Shown: positions 52,753-62,510 of the stretch, piece after piece | How the letters are laid out: each line of letters begins with the position of its first letter | How positions within the stretch are numbered: position 1 is the first letter of the stretch | Source of the DNA: Actinomycetes bacterium | Lineage (GTDB): Bacteria > Actinomycetota > Acidimicrobiia > Acidimicrobiales > Ilumatobacteraceae | Direction of reading: 5' to 3' | Length of the DNA stretch: 64,000 nt | Assembly (NCBI GenBank): GCA_025356335.1 | Contig: JANXUF010000014.1 | Coordinates: 1 to 64,000 of the forward strand | The notes under the pieces: generated by a model | Seen by the model: only the letters and a program-made list of their open reading frames with translations | Databases searched by the model: none | Told to the model about the DNA's origin: nothing | Translations under genes and position numbers: made by a program

Positions 52753-55067
52753 GCACGACGACATCCAGCAAGTCGCACTGGGGTGCGTTCGAGGTCACCG
52801 TCGACGACGGCGCGATCGTCGCCGTCACCGGTCACCGTGACGATCCGGAGCCGTCTGCACTGCTGGCGAATTTCGCAGATTCGGTGCATCACCCTGCGCG
52901 GATCGCCAAGCCAGCAGTGCGTCGGGGTTGGCTCGATCGCGGCCCTGGCGCCGACGACAGACGCGGTGCAGAAGAATTCGTCGAGGTCGAATGGGACGAG
53001 GTCTCGCACCTGTTGGCCACCGAGATCCGCCGGGTCGGCGATACCTACGGCAACGAGGCGATCTACGGCGGATCCTACGGTTGGGCGAGCGCCGGGCGCA
53101 TGCATCACGCGCAGAGCCAGATCCACCGCTTCCTCAACACCATCGGCGGCTACGTCTCGTCCGTCAACAGCTACAGCACGGGGGCCGCGTCGGTCATCGT
53201 GCCCCATGTCCTCGGCAGCAACACGGAGCTGATGAGCTTCCCGCATACCTGGCGGGTCATCGCCGACAACACCAAACTATGGGTCGCCTTCGGGGGAGTG
53301 CCGCTCAAGAACATCGCCGTCAGTCCTGGCGGGATCACCGAACACCATGGAGGCGCCGGCCTGCGCGACGCTGCCGCCAAGGGGATGCAGATCGCCAACT
53401 TCAGCCCGCTGCGTGATGATGTCGAGCCAGCCGTCGTGTCCGACTGGTTCGCTGTCGTGCCGGGAACCGATGTCGTGGTGATGCTCGCGTTGGCTCACAC
53501 GCTCGTCGCCGAAGGCCTGCACGACATCGACTTCATCGATCGATACACCCACGGATTCGACCGGTTCAACCGGTACCTCACCGGCTCGGACGACGGGGTC
53601 GTCAAAGATGCGGAATGGGCGGCGACGATCAGCGGGATCAGCGCCGCCCGGATCCGCGGACTCGCGAGGCAGATGGCGGCGACACGGACGCTCGTCACCG
53701 TCACGTATTCGCTGCAGCGCATCGAACACGGCGAACAGCCGGTCTGGGCGGCGATCGCCCTTGCCTCGCTGCTCGGTCAGATCGGACTACCGGGCGGCGG
53801 AGTGGGCCTGAGCTACGGCTCGATGGCCGACGGCGGACTGGCACCACTGTCGGTTCCGCTGCCGGCGTTCCCGCAGGGCTCGAATGCCGTGCGCCAGTTC
53901 ATCCCCGTCGCCCGTGTCTCGGACATGCTGCTGCATCCCGGCGAGCAGTACCAGTACAACGGCCACACGCGTCGATATCCGGACATTCATCTCGTGTGGT
54001 GGGCAGGCGGCAATCCGTTCCATCATCATCAGGACCTCAATCGCCTGCGCCGGGCGTTGCGGTCGACCGACACCGTGGTCGTACAGGATCCGTATTGGAC
54101 GGCGATGGCCAGACATGCCGACATCGTGCTGCCGTCGACGGTTTCACTGGAACGCAACGACTACGCCGCCGGCAGCTATGACAGCCGGCTGATGTTCATG
54201 CGTCAGGCGCTGCCACCGTTCGGCGAATCGCGCGACGACTACGACATCCTCACCGGCGTCGCGGCGGCGCTCGATCTCGAACTGGACTTCACCCAGGGTC
54301 GCACGATCGACGATTGGCGCCGGATCCGCTACAACGAATGGCAGGACCGCCTGGCCGAGGACCAGATCGAGGTTCCCGATTTCGACGACTTCGAACGACT
54401 CGGCGAGATCGAACTGCCGAACCACGGCGAGCATGTGACGTTCGCCAAGTTCCGCAACGATCCGCTCCATGCGAAATTGTCGACGCCGTCCGGTCGGATC
54501 CAACTGTTCAGCGAACGCATCGAGAGTTTCGGCTACGACGACTGCCCGGGACACCCGGTGTGGATCCCCCCGCAGGAGTGGCTCGGTGGCGAACGAGCGA
54601 AACAGTTCCCCCTCCATCTGATCGCCAATCAGCCGGCGACCAGGCTGCACAGCCAACTGGACATGGGAGCGACGAGCCTCGCCTCGAAGGTGCACGACCG
54701 CGAGCCGATCCGCATGTCGCCGGCAGACGCAGCCGCTCGCGGCATCGACGACGGCGACGTCGTCAGGGTGTTCAACGACCGTGGCGCATGTCTTGCCGGG
54801 GCCGTGGTCACCGATGCCGTCGGGGAGCATGTGGTGCAACTGTCGACCGGCGCGTGGTTCGATCCGCTCGATCCGGCGGCCGGGGTGACGATGTGTGTCC
54901 ATGGGAACCCCAACGTGTTGACAGCGGACGTCGGTACATCCCGACTGGCCCAGGGGTGCACGGGTCAGCACGTGCTCGTGCAGATCGAGAAATGGACGGG
55001 TGAACTGCCACCCGTTCGCGCCCATCACCCGCCGAGGCTCGTGACACGCAGCAAACCGAATCCGTAG
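52749..55067 (+). CDS. Molybdopterin oxidoreductase, biotin/DMSO sulfoxide reductase type
   Basis: The 772-residue protein has the DMSO reductase family order: EVEWDEVSHLLATEIRR, YGGSYGWASAGRMHHAQSQIHRFL, NSYSTGAASVIVPHVLG (Ser ligand to Mo), WAAIALASLLGQIGLPGGGVGLSYG, VWWAGGNPFHHHQDLNRL and a C-terminal LHLIANQPATRLHSQL. There is no N-terminal iron-sulfur Cys motif and no Tat signal, so it is cytoplasmic, as BisC is. It should reduce S- or N-oxides. It forms an operon with the two genes before it, which may supply or use the oxide. Confidence 0.9.
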   Translation: MSTTTSSKSHWGAFEVTVDDGAIVAVTGHRDDPEPSALLANFADSVHHPARIAKPAVRRGWLDRGPGADDRRGAEEFVEVEWDEVSHLLATEIRRVGDTYGNEAIYGGSYGWASAGRMHHAQSQIHRFLNTIGGYVSSVNSYSTGAASVIVPHVLGSNTELMSFPHTWRVIADNTKLWVAFGGVPLKNIAVSPGGITEHHGGAGLRDAAAKGMQIANFSPLRDDVEPAVVSDWFAVVPGTDVVVMLALAHTLVAEGLHDIDFIDRYTHGFDRFNRYLTGSDDGVVKDAEWAATISGISAARIRGLARQMAATRTLVTVTYSLQRIEHGEQPVWAAIALASLLGQIGLPGGGVGLSYGSMADGGLAPLSVPLPAFPQGSNAVRQFIPVARVSDMLLHPGEQYQYNGHTRRYPDIHLVWWAGGNPFHHHQDLNRLRRALRSTDTVVVQDPYWTAMARHADIVLPSTVSLERNDYAAGSYDSRLMFMRQALPPFGESRDDYDILTGVAAALDLELDFTQGRTIDDWRRIRYNEWQDRLAEDQIEVPDFDDFERLGEIELPNHGEHVTFAKFRNDPLHAKLSTPSGRIQLFSERIESFGYDDCPGHPVWIPPQEWLGGERAKQFPLHLIANQPATRLHSQLDMGATSLASKVHDREPIRMSPADAAARGIDDGDVVRVFNDRGACLAGAVVTDAVGEHVVQLSTGAWFDPLDPAAGVTMCVHGNPNVLTADVGTSRLAQGCTGQHVLVQIEKWTGELPPVRAHHPPRLVTRSKPNP

Positions 55068-55208
55068 ACGGGCCGCCGACTGCTGGCAACCTCGGCGACC
55101 AATTACAAGTGTCAGCGGTCTTTGAGGCCATCGTCACGCGTTGATGGTGGGCGTCGGTGCTGCGCCCTCGGGCGACGGCAGATCGCATGTACGACTCAGG
55201 CAGGCCGC

Positions 55209-55373
55209 TCAGCTTGCTCGGCGGTCGATGAATGCATTGACGAGTTCGTCAATGAGGGCGTTGTGCAGTTCGTCGTTGTCATGGTCTTCCCGCGTCGTGA
55301 GCTGCGAATCGATCGTTTCCACACCAACATCGTACCCGACATCCAACCCGATGACAAACGTACGTTCGTACAT
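55209..55373 (-). CDS. Small hypothetical protein (54 residues)
   Basis: An ATG at 55373 opens 54 codons: MYERTFVIGLDVGYDVGVE, then an acidic stretch and ALIDELVNAFIDRRAS. The codon pattern and clean acidic sequence look coding, but no ribosome site is seen, and no family is known to me. It lies in the intergenic region between the molybdopterin gene and the second copy of the four-motif repeat. Low confidence. Confidence 0.3.
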   Translation of the reverse strand: MYERTFVIGLDVGYDVGVETIDSQLTTREDHDNDELHNALIDELVNAFIDRRAS

Positions 55374-55432
55374 TCATGCAATAGTCCGGTCGACGGGTCG
55401 GACGGGTCGGACGGCCAACGTGTGCCACCCGA

Positions 55433-55515
55433 ACCCGAGTGCGAAGGCAGCACCCGAGTGCGGTGGCGACCGCTACGGGTGCCAGGACACTCGGTTGCTG
55501 CGACGACACTCGGTT
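55433..55515. repeat. Four-motif inverted repeat element, copy 2
   Basis: Motifs ACCCGAGTG at 55433 and 55452 are followed by CACTCGGTT at 55488 and 55507. The spacings (19, 36, 19) equal those of copy 1 at 39377. The central GCGGTGGCGACCGCTACGGGTG also matches. The inverted arms have drifted slightly (GGTT for GGGT). Confidence 0.7.
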
Positions 55516-55941
55516 GCGCGTGGCATGCAGGTACGAAATCCGCCGGCATGCGACTGATTCCGTACCTGCGCGAGATGACCGTCGGCTCGCGCATCGGGAA
55601 CGTGCCGTGCAGTTCACCCGATGTCGCCTCGCAGCAGCCCCACGGATTGCGTAGGACGATCTAGTCGCGGTTGGTGGACCACTTGCACTTGAACTGATGT
55701 TCGTCGACGGTACTCCGGTCGACGGTACTCCAGTCGACGGAACGGCCGAGCAGATCTCGACGAGTGCACGCGGTTGCGGGCGGATGCCAGCGGCCTGTCG
55801 CTCATCGGAACTCCGTTGGTCGTGATCGCAACCTGGCGCGATCCACCACTCGCAGAGCACGAACGTCGTGGTCGCATATGAACGGAGAGGAATCCTTCCG
55901 AGGCGGCTCCGTATCGATACGTAAGCGGATAGAAATGAGGG
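55516..55941. other. Intergenic region with tandem repeats before the MFS gene
   Basis: No gene is supported. A 15-bp unit GTCGACGGTACTCCG is present 2.5 times at 55703-55740. To the left of the four-motif repeat, GACGGGTCG is present 2.5 times at 55392-55414. The end of the stretch should carry the promoter of the MFS gene. Confidence 0.45.
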
Positions 55942-57543
55942 ATGTTTGCAAACGCCCGCGCCGCATTGCGCGATCCCGAGCTCGTTCACCGTCGCCGTTG
56001 GCTGACGTTGCTCGTGCTGTGCATCAGCCTGATCGTGATCACGCTCGACAACACGATCCTCAACGTGGCGATACCGACGCTTGCGCACAGCAAGGCCGAT
56101 GGCGGTGTCGGCGCGAGCGCGAGCCAATTGCAGTGGATCGTCGACTCCTATACGCTGGTGTTCGCCGGCTTGCTGCTGACGGCAGGCAGTCTCGGGGACC
56201 GCTTCGGGCGTTACCGCTTCCTGGCGTTCGGGCTCGCTGTCTTCGGGGTCGGCTCGTTGCTGTCGGCATTTGCCGGCAGCGCCACGATGCTGATCCTGAC
56301 CCGCGGGCTGATGGGCATCGGTGGGGCGTTCATCATGCCGTCCACGCTGTCGATCATCACCAACGTGTTCACCGATCCCGCCGAACGCGGCAAGGCGATC
56401 GGCATCTGGGCCGGCGTTTCGGCGCTCGGCATCGGGCTCGGGCCGATCACCGGCGGCGTACTACTCGAACACTTCTGGTGGGGCTCGGTCTTCATGGTCA
56501 ACGTGCCGATCGTCGTCGTCGGTCTCGTGCTCGGCTTCCTCCTCGTGCCGGAGTCGAGAGACCCGAACCATGCCGCACTCGATCCTGTTGGCGCGGTGTT
56601 GTCGATCGGTGCGCTCGGATCGCTGCTGTGGTCGATCATCGAAGCGCCGAGTCACGGCTGGGGTTCCGGCGTGATCGTCGGAGGATTCGTCCTCGGCGTC
56701 GTGCTGCTCGGCTCGTTCTTCATCTGGGAATCGCGGTCGACCCACCCGATGCTCGACATCCACTTCTTCGAGAACCCGCGATTCAGTGCGGCGAGCGGAG
56801 CGATCACGCTCGTGTTCCTCGCACTGTTCGGCACGCTGTTCCTGTTGACGCAGTATCTGCAGTCCGTGCTCGGCTACTCGACGGTCAAAGCCGGTGCGGT
56901 GCTCCTGCCGCAGGCGCTGATGATGATGATCTTTGCGCCACTGTCGAGTGGTTTCGTCGCCAAGGTCGGCAACAAGGTCGTCGTGACCTTCGGCCTGCTG
57001 TTGATCACGGTCTCGCTCGTGCTCTTCTCGACGTTCCAACCGAGCGTCAGCGCGTTCCATCTCATCGGCATCACGATGTTGATGGGCATCGGCATGGCGA
57101 ACGTGATGGCGCCGTGCACCGACTCGATCATGGGTTCGCTGCCACGGGCAAAGGCCGGAGTCGGATCTGCGGTGAACGACACGACGCGTCAAATGGGTGG
57201 CGCAATCGGGGTCGCCGTTTTCGGCTCGTTGATGGCCGGACATTTCACCTCGGGCGTGGGTGCATCCCTGCGTTCCGTTGTGCCAGCAGACGTGCTGCGC
57301 CAGATTGGTGACAACGTCGGGCAGGCCGTGGGCGTGGCGAACGAGTCTCCAGCAGCCAAGCAGTACGCCCCGCAGATCCTGGCGGCATCGAAGGACGCCT
57401 TCGTCGCCGGATTGCACATTGTGGGGTTCGTCGCTGCAGCTGTCACGTTGCTCGCAGCGGTCGGTGTCGCAGTCTTCCTGCCGGCGCGGGCGGCGCAGGA
57501 CGAGCCGGCGGCCGTGCCGGAGTTCGAGACCCAACCCGCCTGA
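55942..57543 (+). CDS. MFS drug exporter, DHA2 (14-helix) family
   Basis: The 533-residue protein has 14 hydrophobic segments and DHA2 marks: LDNTILNVAIPTL (motif D1-like), LTAGSLGDRFGRYRFL (motif A), LTRGLMGIGGAFIMPSTLSIITNVF (motif B/C region) and ALGIGLGPITGGVLLEHFWWGSVFMVNVPI. It should export cationic drugs or metabolites with protons. The TetR gene follows directly (TGATG overlap), so it is probably repressed by that regulator. Confidence 0.9.
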   Translation: MFANARAALRDPELVHRRRWLTLLVLCISLIVITLDNTILNVAIPTLAHSKADGGVGASASQLQWIVDSYTLVFAGLLLTAGSLGDRFGRYRFLAFGLAVFGVGSLLSAFAGSATMLILTRGLMGIGGAFIMPSTLSIITNVFTDPAERGKAIGIWAGVSALGIGLGPITGGVLLEHFWWGSVFMVNVPIVVVGLVLGFLLVPESRDPNHAALDPVGAVLSIGALGSLLWSIIEAPSHGWGSGVIVGGFVLGVVLLGSFFIWESRSTHPMLDIHFFENPRFSAASGAITLVFLALFGTLFLLTQYLQSVLGYSTVKAGAVLLPQALMMMIFAPLSSGFVAKVGNKVVVTFGLLLITVSLVLFSTFQPSVSAFHLIGITMLMGIGMANVMAPCTDSIMGSLPRAKAGVGSAVNDTTRQMGGAIGVAVFGSLMAGHFTSGVGASLRSVVPADVLRQIGDNVGQAVGVANESPAAKQYAPQILAASKDAFVAGLHIVGFVAAAVTLLAAVGVAVFLPARAAQDEPAAVPEFETQPA

Positions 57544-58178
57544 TGATCGCCGTCGAATCCCTTGCGAAGCCTGGCCGACGGCGCGATCCGCAGCTCGACG
57601 AGGTCATCCTCGACGCAGCGTTGGCGATGTTCGCCGACGGTGGTTACCGCGGCGTCAGCATCGAAGGGGTCGCTGCGCGTGCCGGTGTCGCCAAAGCAAC
57701 GGTGTACCGCCGATACCCGACGCTTGCCCCGCTGCTCGTCGACGCCGTTCGGGTACGTCTCTGCCTCATCCACGAGCTGCCGGACACCGGTGACCTACGC
57801 GCCGACCTGCTGGCGATGATGCAGCCGCTCATCGACCGGTTGCTCACTCCTGACGGTGCTGTACTGGCGGCCTTGATGGCCGAACGCTTCCGGGAGCCTG
57901 AACTCGCTGCGGAATTCGATCGCTCGATCATCGGCCACAAGCGGGAACACACCAGGATGCTGCTCCGCAATGCCGTCGCTCGCGGCGAGCTGCCAGCCGA
58001 GACGGACGTTGATCTCGTCGCCGAGATCCCGGCGGCGATCATCTGGCACCACGCCCTCAACCACCTGACGATCAACGCCGGCTTGGCCGAAAGAATCGTC
58101 GACCACATCCTCGCATCGGCCGTGACGTCTAGCAACGACCTGCCATGGGTACCGGATGGAGATGAGCGACACACCTGA
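57543..58178 (+). CDS. TetR-family regulator
   Basis: The 211-residue protein has a TetR N-terminus (ILDAALAMFADGGYRGVSIEGVAARAGVAKATVYRRYPTLAPLLVDAV) and a helical ligand domain. The ATG overlaps the stop of the MFS gene. Being in the same operon it likely represses both through a site in the region before 55942. Its last codons overlap a small open frame at 58156. Confidence 0.9.
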   Translation: MIAVESLAKPGRRRDPQLDEVILDAALAMFADGGYRGVSIEGVAARAGVAKATVYRRYPTLAPLLVDAVRVRLCLIHELPDTGDLRADLLAMMQPLIDRLLTPDGAVLAALMAERFREPELAAEFDRSIIGHKREHTRMLLRNAVARGELPAETDVDLVAEIPAAIIWHHALNHLTINAGLAERIVDHILASAVTSSNDLPWVPDGDERHT

Positions 58179-58266
58179 GACCGGCGTCCCGATCTACACC
58201 GATCTGCCGGAGCAACTCCCGCCGATGAACGATCCGCCGCCGCCGCTGGACCCCGACGAGGACTGA
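58156..58266 (+). CDS. Very small acidic, proline-rich open frame
   Basis: Thirty-six codons starting ATG (MEMSDTPETGVPIYTDLPEQ, then PPMNDPPPPLDPDED) overlap the TetR end in another frame. A purine-rich GGATGGAG lies before the second ATG (58162). The composition (Pro, Asp, Glu) differs from neighbours and could be a peptide product or chance. Low confidence. Confidence 0.35.
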   Translation: MEMSDTPETGVPIYTDLPEQLPPMNDPPPPLDPDED

Positions 58267-58710
58267 TTCTGCATGGCGACCGACCCTGACTCCGACTGAT
58301 CCTGACGGCACTAATCCTGACGGCGCTGATCCTGACGGCGGCGGTTGCAAACTGGTTGCAGCACCGCTCACCGATGGCGGTACGAGACGAACGGCGACGC
58401 CGTCCGCAACGAGCTCCCGAGTGGTACATCTCGCCGACCTCGTCGGCCGAGTCGTGTATCGGCTAACGCCGTCCGAGCCGAAGCCGGGCGGCCGGCCGCT
58501 CACTGGGCAGGCATCGGCATTCGAGGCGGAATTCGTCAGCAGCCATGGTCGGGGTGATTTCGATACCGCGGCATTCTTTCACGGTGTCGTTCGAGCCGAT
58601 GTGAACGGATCCGGAGCGATGTGGGCCGATCGCTGTTCGGGGAGTACCGTTCCCAGTGCGGTTCCAGCGGCGTTGTGTCGCCACTCGGATCCGTCGGCGG
58701 AGGTGCCGTG
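58267..58710. other. Intergenic region with a 15-bp tandem repeat
   Basis: No gene seen in about 440 bp. Three copies of a 15-bp unit CTGATCCTGACGGCG (58296-58310, 58311-58325, 58326-58340) begin it. Near its right end is the ribosome site of the PAS-GGDEF gene. Confidence 0.5.
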
Positions 58711-60708
58711 ATGCATCGAGCATCGTTGGGTTTCGCAACTATTCGTGCTGCTCGCGACGGCACCGTGCTGGAGTATCAGGCTTCGCACGACATGCGCGGC
58801 GGGCGGATCGCCTCCGAGGTGGTGGGCAGGAACATCAGCGAACTGATGCCACCTGACGCTTCATCGGCGATCTCGGCGGCCATCACCGCCTGTCTCGTGT
58901 CGCAATCCGTGGTGAATCTCGAGTACACGTTGGAACTGTCGGATGACGTGCGGTCGAGGGAGGCTCGCCTCGCTCCGGCCGGCACCGACGAAGTGATGGC
59001 GATCATCAGCGACGTGACGGAAGCACACATTCTGGAAGCCCGGCAGGTCCACCTCGCAGAAATATTGGAGGCGAGCACCGATTATGTCGCTACGACCGAT
59101 CTGACCGGACGGATCCTCTACGCCAACGCTGCGTTCCGCAACCGTTTCGGTGTGGAGACGGTGGAGCAGATCGTTCCCGACTCCTACAGCTTGTTCGGTT
59201 TCATGAGTCCTCGGAGCCGAGCGCGGTTCCTCGGCGATGGTGTCCCGGAGCTCTGGAGGACCGGGCGCTGGAGCGGCGAGATCGAAGGGCTGGGTGCGGA
59301 CGGGTCGCTCATCCCATTGTGGCAGGCGGCGATCGCTCATCTCGACGCAGCCGGCAAGCCGGAGTACTTCTCGGGCATCGCTCGCGATATCACCGAGATG
59401 AAGGTGGCGCAGACCGAGTTGCGCGTCTCAGAAGAACGGTTTCGTTCGCTGCTGGCGAACGGGTCGGACGTCATCCTCGTGCTCGCCGCCGACGGCGACG
59501 TCACGTATGCCAGCCCGGCGATCGAACGGGTTCTGGGTTACCCGGTCGATTCGCTGGTCGGCACGACGGCGTTCGAACTGATCCACCCCGATGACATCGA
59601 AACAGCGCTCGACTCCTTCGCTGCGGCGTTCACCGGAACGAACTCCCCGCACGGCCTGCAGTACCGCGTTCGTCATGCCGACGGTTCGTGGCGGTGGGTG
59701 GAGTCCCGCGCGACCAACCATCTCGACACGCCAGGTGTTCATGGATTCATCGTCAACGCCCGTGACATCACCGCACGTCACGATGCGAACGAGCTGATCG
59801 AGCAGGCATCCGACCTGCTTGCCAGCGTGATGGGAGCAGCTACCGACGAAGCCATATTCGTCACCGACTCGACGGCGACGATCGTTGCGTTCAGCCGCGG
59901 TGCGGAGGTGTTGCTCGGTTTTCGCGCCGACGAGGTGATCGGTGTGCTTCATCCGAGTGTGTTCCATCGTGCCGGCGAGGTCGCCACCGTCGCCGATGAT
60001 CTCGGCATCAGCTCGAAGGCGCTGTTTCTGCACGCTCCGCCTGACGGACGCTCGATCGTGCGCGAGTGGGAGTTCGTCAGACGAGACGGCTCGACGTTCG
60101 ACGGTGCGCTCACGGTGTCGGCGCGGTTCGATTCTGCAGGGGCGTTGTCCGGCTTCCTGTATGTCGCCAGCGATATCAGCGAGCGTCGTCGGCGAGACGC
60201 CGATCTCTCCGAGCGGGCATTGCACGATCCGCTCACCGGGCTTGCCAATCGTGCGTTTCTGCAGAGCGCCTTCGCAGAAGCGGTCGCCGAGAGCGGGTGG
60301 AGTGATCCTGGACGGATCGTGCTGTTCATCGATCTCGATCATTTCAAACGTGTCAACGACACCCTCGGCCACGCAGCCGGCGACGCTGTGCTGGTCGGTG
60401 TCAGCGAGCGCCTGAAGGAGAATTTGCGCTCGACCGATCTTCCGGTTCGCCTCGGAGGCGACGAGTTCGTCGTGCTGCTCGGGCGGACCGCCTCCCGATC
60501 CACAGCGACCGACATCGCCGAACGGATCGTCGCGGCACTCGGCAGACCGTTTCCGATCGACAGCACCGACGTGACGATCGGCGCGAGCGTCGGACTGGCG
60601 ATCAGTGGACCAGGTCTCACCGCGGATGCCTTGATGCTCGCCGCAGACGCTGCCGCCTACGAGGCCAAGCGGACCGGCAAAGGACGCCTTGTCGAGACGG
60701 CTTCGTGA
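58711..60708 (+). CDS. Multi-PAS diguanylate cyclase
   Basis: The 665-residue protein has three or four PAS domains in series (for example VVGRNISELMPPD, ILEASTDYVATTDLTGRILYANAAFRNRFG, LLANGSDVILVLAADGDVTYASPAIERVLGYP, ATDEAIFVTDSTATIVAFSRGAEVLLGF) and a C-terminal GGDEF domain with RLGGDEFVVLLGR (active GGDEF motif) and DHFKRVNDTLGHAAGD. It should make cyclic di-GMP in response to a cytoplasmic signal; no transmembrane segment is seen. The ATG at 58711 follows GGAGG by seven bases. It stands alone. Confidence 0.9.
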   Translation: MHRASLGFATIRAARDGTVLEYQASHDMRGGRIASEVVGRNISELMPPDASSAISAAITACLVSQSVVNLEYTLELSDDVRSREARLAPAGTDEVMAIISDVTEAHILEARQVHLAEILEASTDYVATTDLTGRILYANAAFRNRFGVETVEQIVPDSYSLFGFMSPRSRARFLGDGVPELWRTGRWSGEIEGLGADGSLIPLWQAAIAHLDAAGKPEYFSGIARDITEMKVAQTELRVSEERFRSLLANGSDVILVLAADGDVTYASPAIERVLGYPVDSLVGTTAFELIHPDDIETALDSFAAAFTGTNSPHGLQYRVRHADGSWRWVESRATNHLDTPGVHGFIVNARDITARHDANELIEQASDLLASVMGAATDEAIFVTDSTATIVAFSRGAEVLLGFRADEVIGVLHPSVFHRAGEVATVADDLGISSKALFLHAPPDGRSIVREWEFVRRDGSTFDGALTVSARFDSAGALSGFLYVASDISERRRRDADLSERALHDPLTGLANRAFLQSAFAEAVAESGWSDPGRIVLFIDLDHFKRVNDTLGHAAGDAVLVGVSERLKENLRSTDLPVRLGGDEFVVLLGRTASRSTATDIAERIVAALGRPFPIDSTDVTIGASVGLAISGPGLTADALMLAADAAAYEAKRTGKGRLVETAS

Positions 60709-60799
60709 AGCCGGTCCCGATCGGGCAGATCATCCGAACAGAACCGGATCACGACTCCGTAGCACTGTGACGATCGGAACTCCACGTGTCGACACCCGA

Positions 60800-62437
60800 C
60801 TATCCGGCGATCGATGGTGGCCCAGCTGCGGGGTGGGTGGCGAGGATCAACGGTGGGCGTGGAGTTTGGTTGAAGTCGAATGCTTGGGTGATATCGCCGA
60901 GTTGGGCTGCGTTCTCGCGGACATCGGGACGGGGGTCCGGTCGTCCGTCTGTTGCCGGGTCGAGGCGTTGACCGTTGAGGAAGTCGTCTTCGATGAATTT
61001 GACGTAGGCATCGAAGCTGAGCGTCTGATGGTCGATGTAGCCATGTTTGGCGTATGGGCTGATCACCAGCGCCGGCACCCTCAGGCCATAGCCGTTCTGG
61101 TCGACCTTGGGCGGCTGGACATGGTCGTAGAAGCCGCCCCAGTCGTCCCAGGCGAGAAAGATCGCTGTCGAGTTCCAGTCCGGTGAGTGCATGACAGCGT
61201 TGATCAGGCTGGTGACGTACGTCTGTCCGGCGGAGCTCGGCGCTGGTGGATGTTCGCTGACAGCACCCGAGGGAACGACCCAGCTGACGGCTGGAAGCGT
61301 GCCGCTGGCGGCCTGCGTGTAGAAATTGGCGACGGACTGGATGTTGGATTGTTGGCCGTCCTCACGCACGGTGTCGAAGAACGGTAACGGGTTCCAGATG
61401 CCGGGTGTCTTGGCGTTCTGGTTGACTGCCGTGCAGCTCATCGCCGCGTCGTTGCGGCAGTCGGGTTCGGTGCCGGCAACGACGTAGTAGCCCCACGGGA
61501 CGTTGTTCTTGTGGAGCAGGTAGGTGAGGTCGGTCCAGGCGTAGTCCGGGCCGGCGGGAACGGCGATCGGGTCGCCTTCGGAGTCCGTCGCCGGGACCTG
61601 CGCAGTGGTGGTCGCTGGTGTCTTCTTCTTGGTGCCGGTCCGGAAGTCGGGTGGTGAGCCGGGGTTCTGTAAGGCGTTCGTGCAACTCGCCGGGTCGCCA
61701 GGAGTGGTGCAGTGCGCTGACCATTCGGAGACCATGAACAAATGTTCTGGCAGACTCCAGGAGGCGTTCGGTTCGAACATGTGGTCCTGGAGGACGAACT
61801 GTTGGGCGTACGTCCAGTAGTTCGGGATCTCGCGTGCGTCTTTCCACCCCATCACGTCCTGCTTCGCACTATTGGTGCACGCCGGGTTCGTGGGATCGGT
61901 GCAGCCTTTCCTACCGGCTTCGGCTTGAGTGACGAACCCGTCCATTTTCCCGCTGTCGATGTCGGCAGAGGCGTTGGTCTGACCATGCGGGCCACCACCG
62001 TTGACGTCGGCACTGTTGTGAAACGGTGCGACGCATGCACCGGTCGCGTCTGGCAGGCACACGGATGGTTTCCCGTTGGCCATCGGGATGCCGTCGGCGC
62101 CGGGATAGGTACCGAAATAGCTGTCGAACGAACGGTTCTCCTGCATGATCACGATCACGTGAGCAATTTTGTGAATCCCAACCTGAGACGAACCCGTCGG
62201 CGGAGTCGAGGCGACGGTGGACGCCGCTCCGACGCTTGGAACGGGCGTATCCGTCACCGACGAAGCCGATGTCGAACCGTTGGACGCCTGCGATTCGATC
62301 GGTGTCGTTTGCACAGCCGTCGTTCGCACAGCCGTCGTGCTCGGGACGTTCGATGTTCTCGACGCCGGCGCAGAGCACGCAGCGACCGCCGAAACGGCGA
62401 CAACACCGACGCCGATGACTTTACGTACGCTTCGCAT
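60800..62437 (-). CDS. Phospholipase C-like phosphoesterase lipoprotein
   Basis: The 545-residue protein starts [26 protein letters not shown], a lipoprotein signal with the lipobox before Cys. A long Ser/Thr linker follows to about residue 85. The PLC family domain follows with [24 protein letters not shown], then [15 protein letters not shown] (metal ligands) and [35 protein letters not shown]. It is the full-length relative of the protein at 9281. The ribosome site GAGGAGG lies before the ATG at 62437. It probably acts on the outer face on phospholipids or phosphate esters. Confidence 0.9.
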   Translation of the reverse strand: MRSVRKVIGVGVVAVSAVAACSAPASRTSNVPSTTAVRTTAVQTTPIESQASNGSTSASSVTDTPVPSVGAASTVASTPPTGSSQVGIHKIAHVIVIMQENRSFDSYFGTYPGADGIPMANGKPSVCLPDATGACVAPFHNSADVNGGGPHGQTNASADIDSGKMDGFVTQAEAGRKGCTDPTNPACTNSAKQDVMGWKDAREIPNYWTYAQQFVLQDHMFEPNASWSLPEHLFMVSEWSAHCTTPGDPASCTNALQNPGSPPDFRTGTKKKTPATTTAQVPATDSEGDPIAVPAGPDYAWTDLTYLLHKNNVPWGYYVVAGTEPDCRNDAAMSCTAVNQNAKTPGIWNPLPFFDTVREDGQQSNIQSVANFYTQAASGTLPAVSWVVPSGAVSEHPPAPSSAGQTYVTSLINAVMHSPDWNSTAIFLAWDDWGGFYDHVQPPKVDQNGYGLRVPALVISPYAKHGYIDHQTLSFDAYVKFIEDDFLNGQRLDPATDGRPDPRPDVRENAAQLGDITQAFDFNQTPRPPLILATHPAAGPPSIAG

Positions 62438-62510
62438 CACGGACCTCCTCGATCACAACGACTCTCTACACCACAAATGTGGTCGAAGTATGAGGACCTG
62501 ATTGCCCGGT

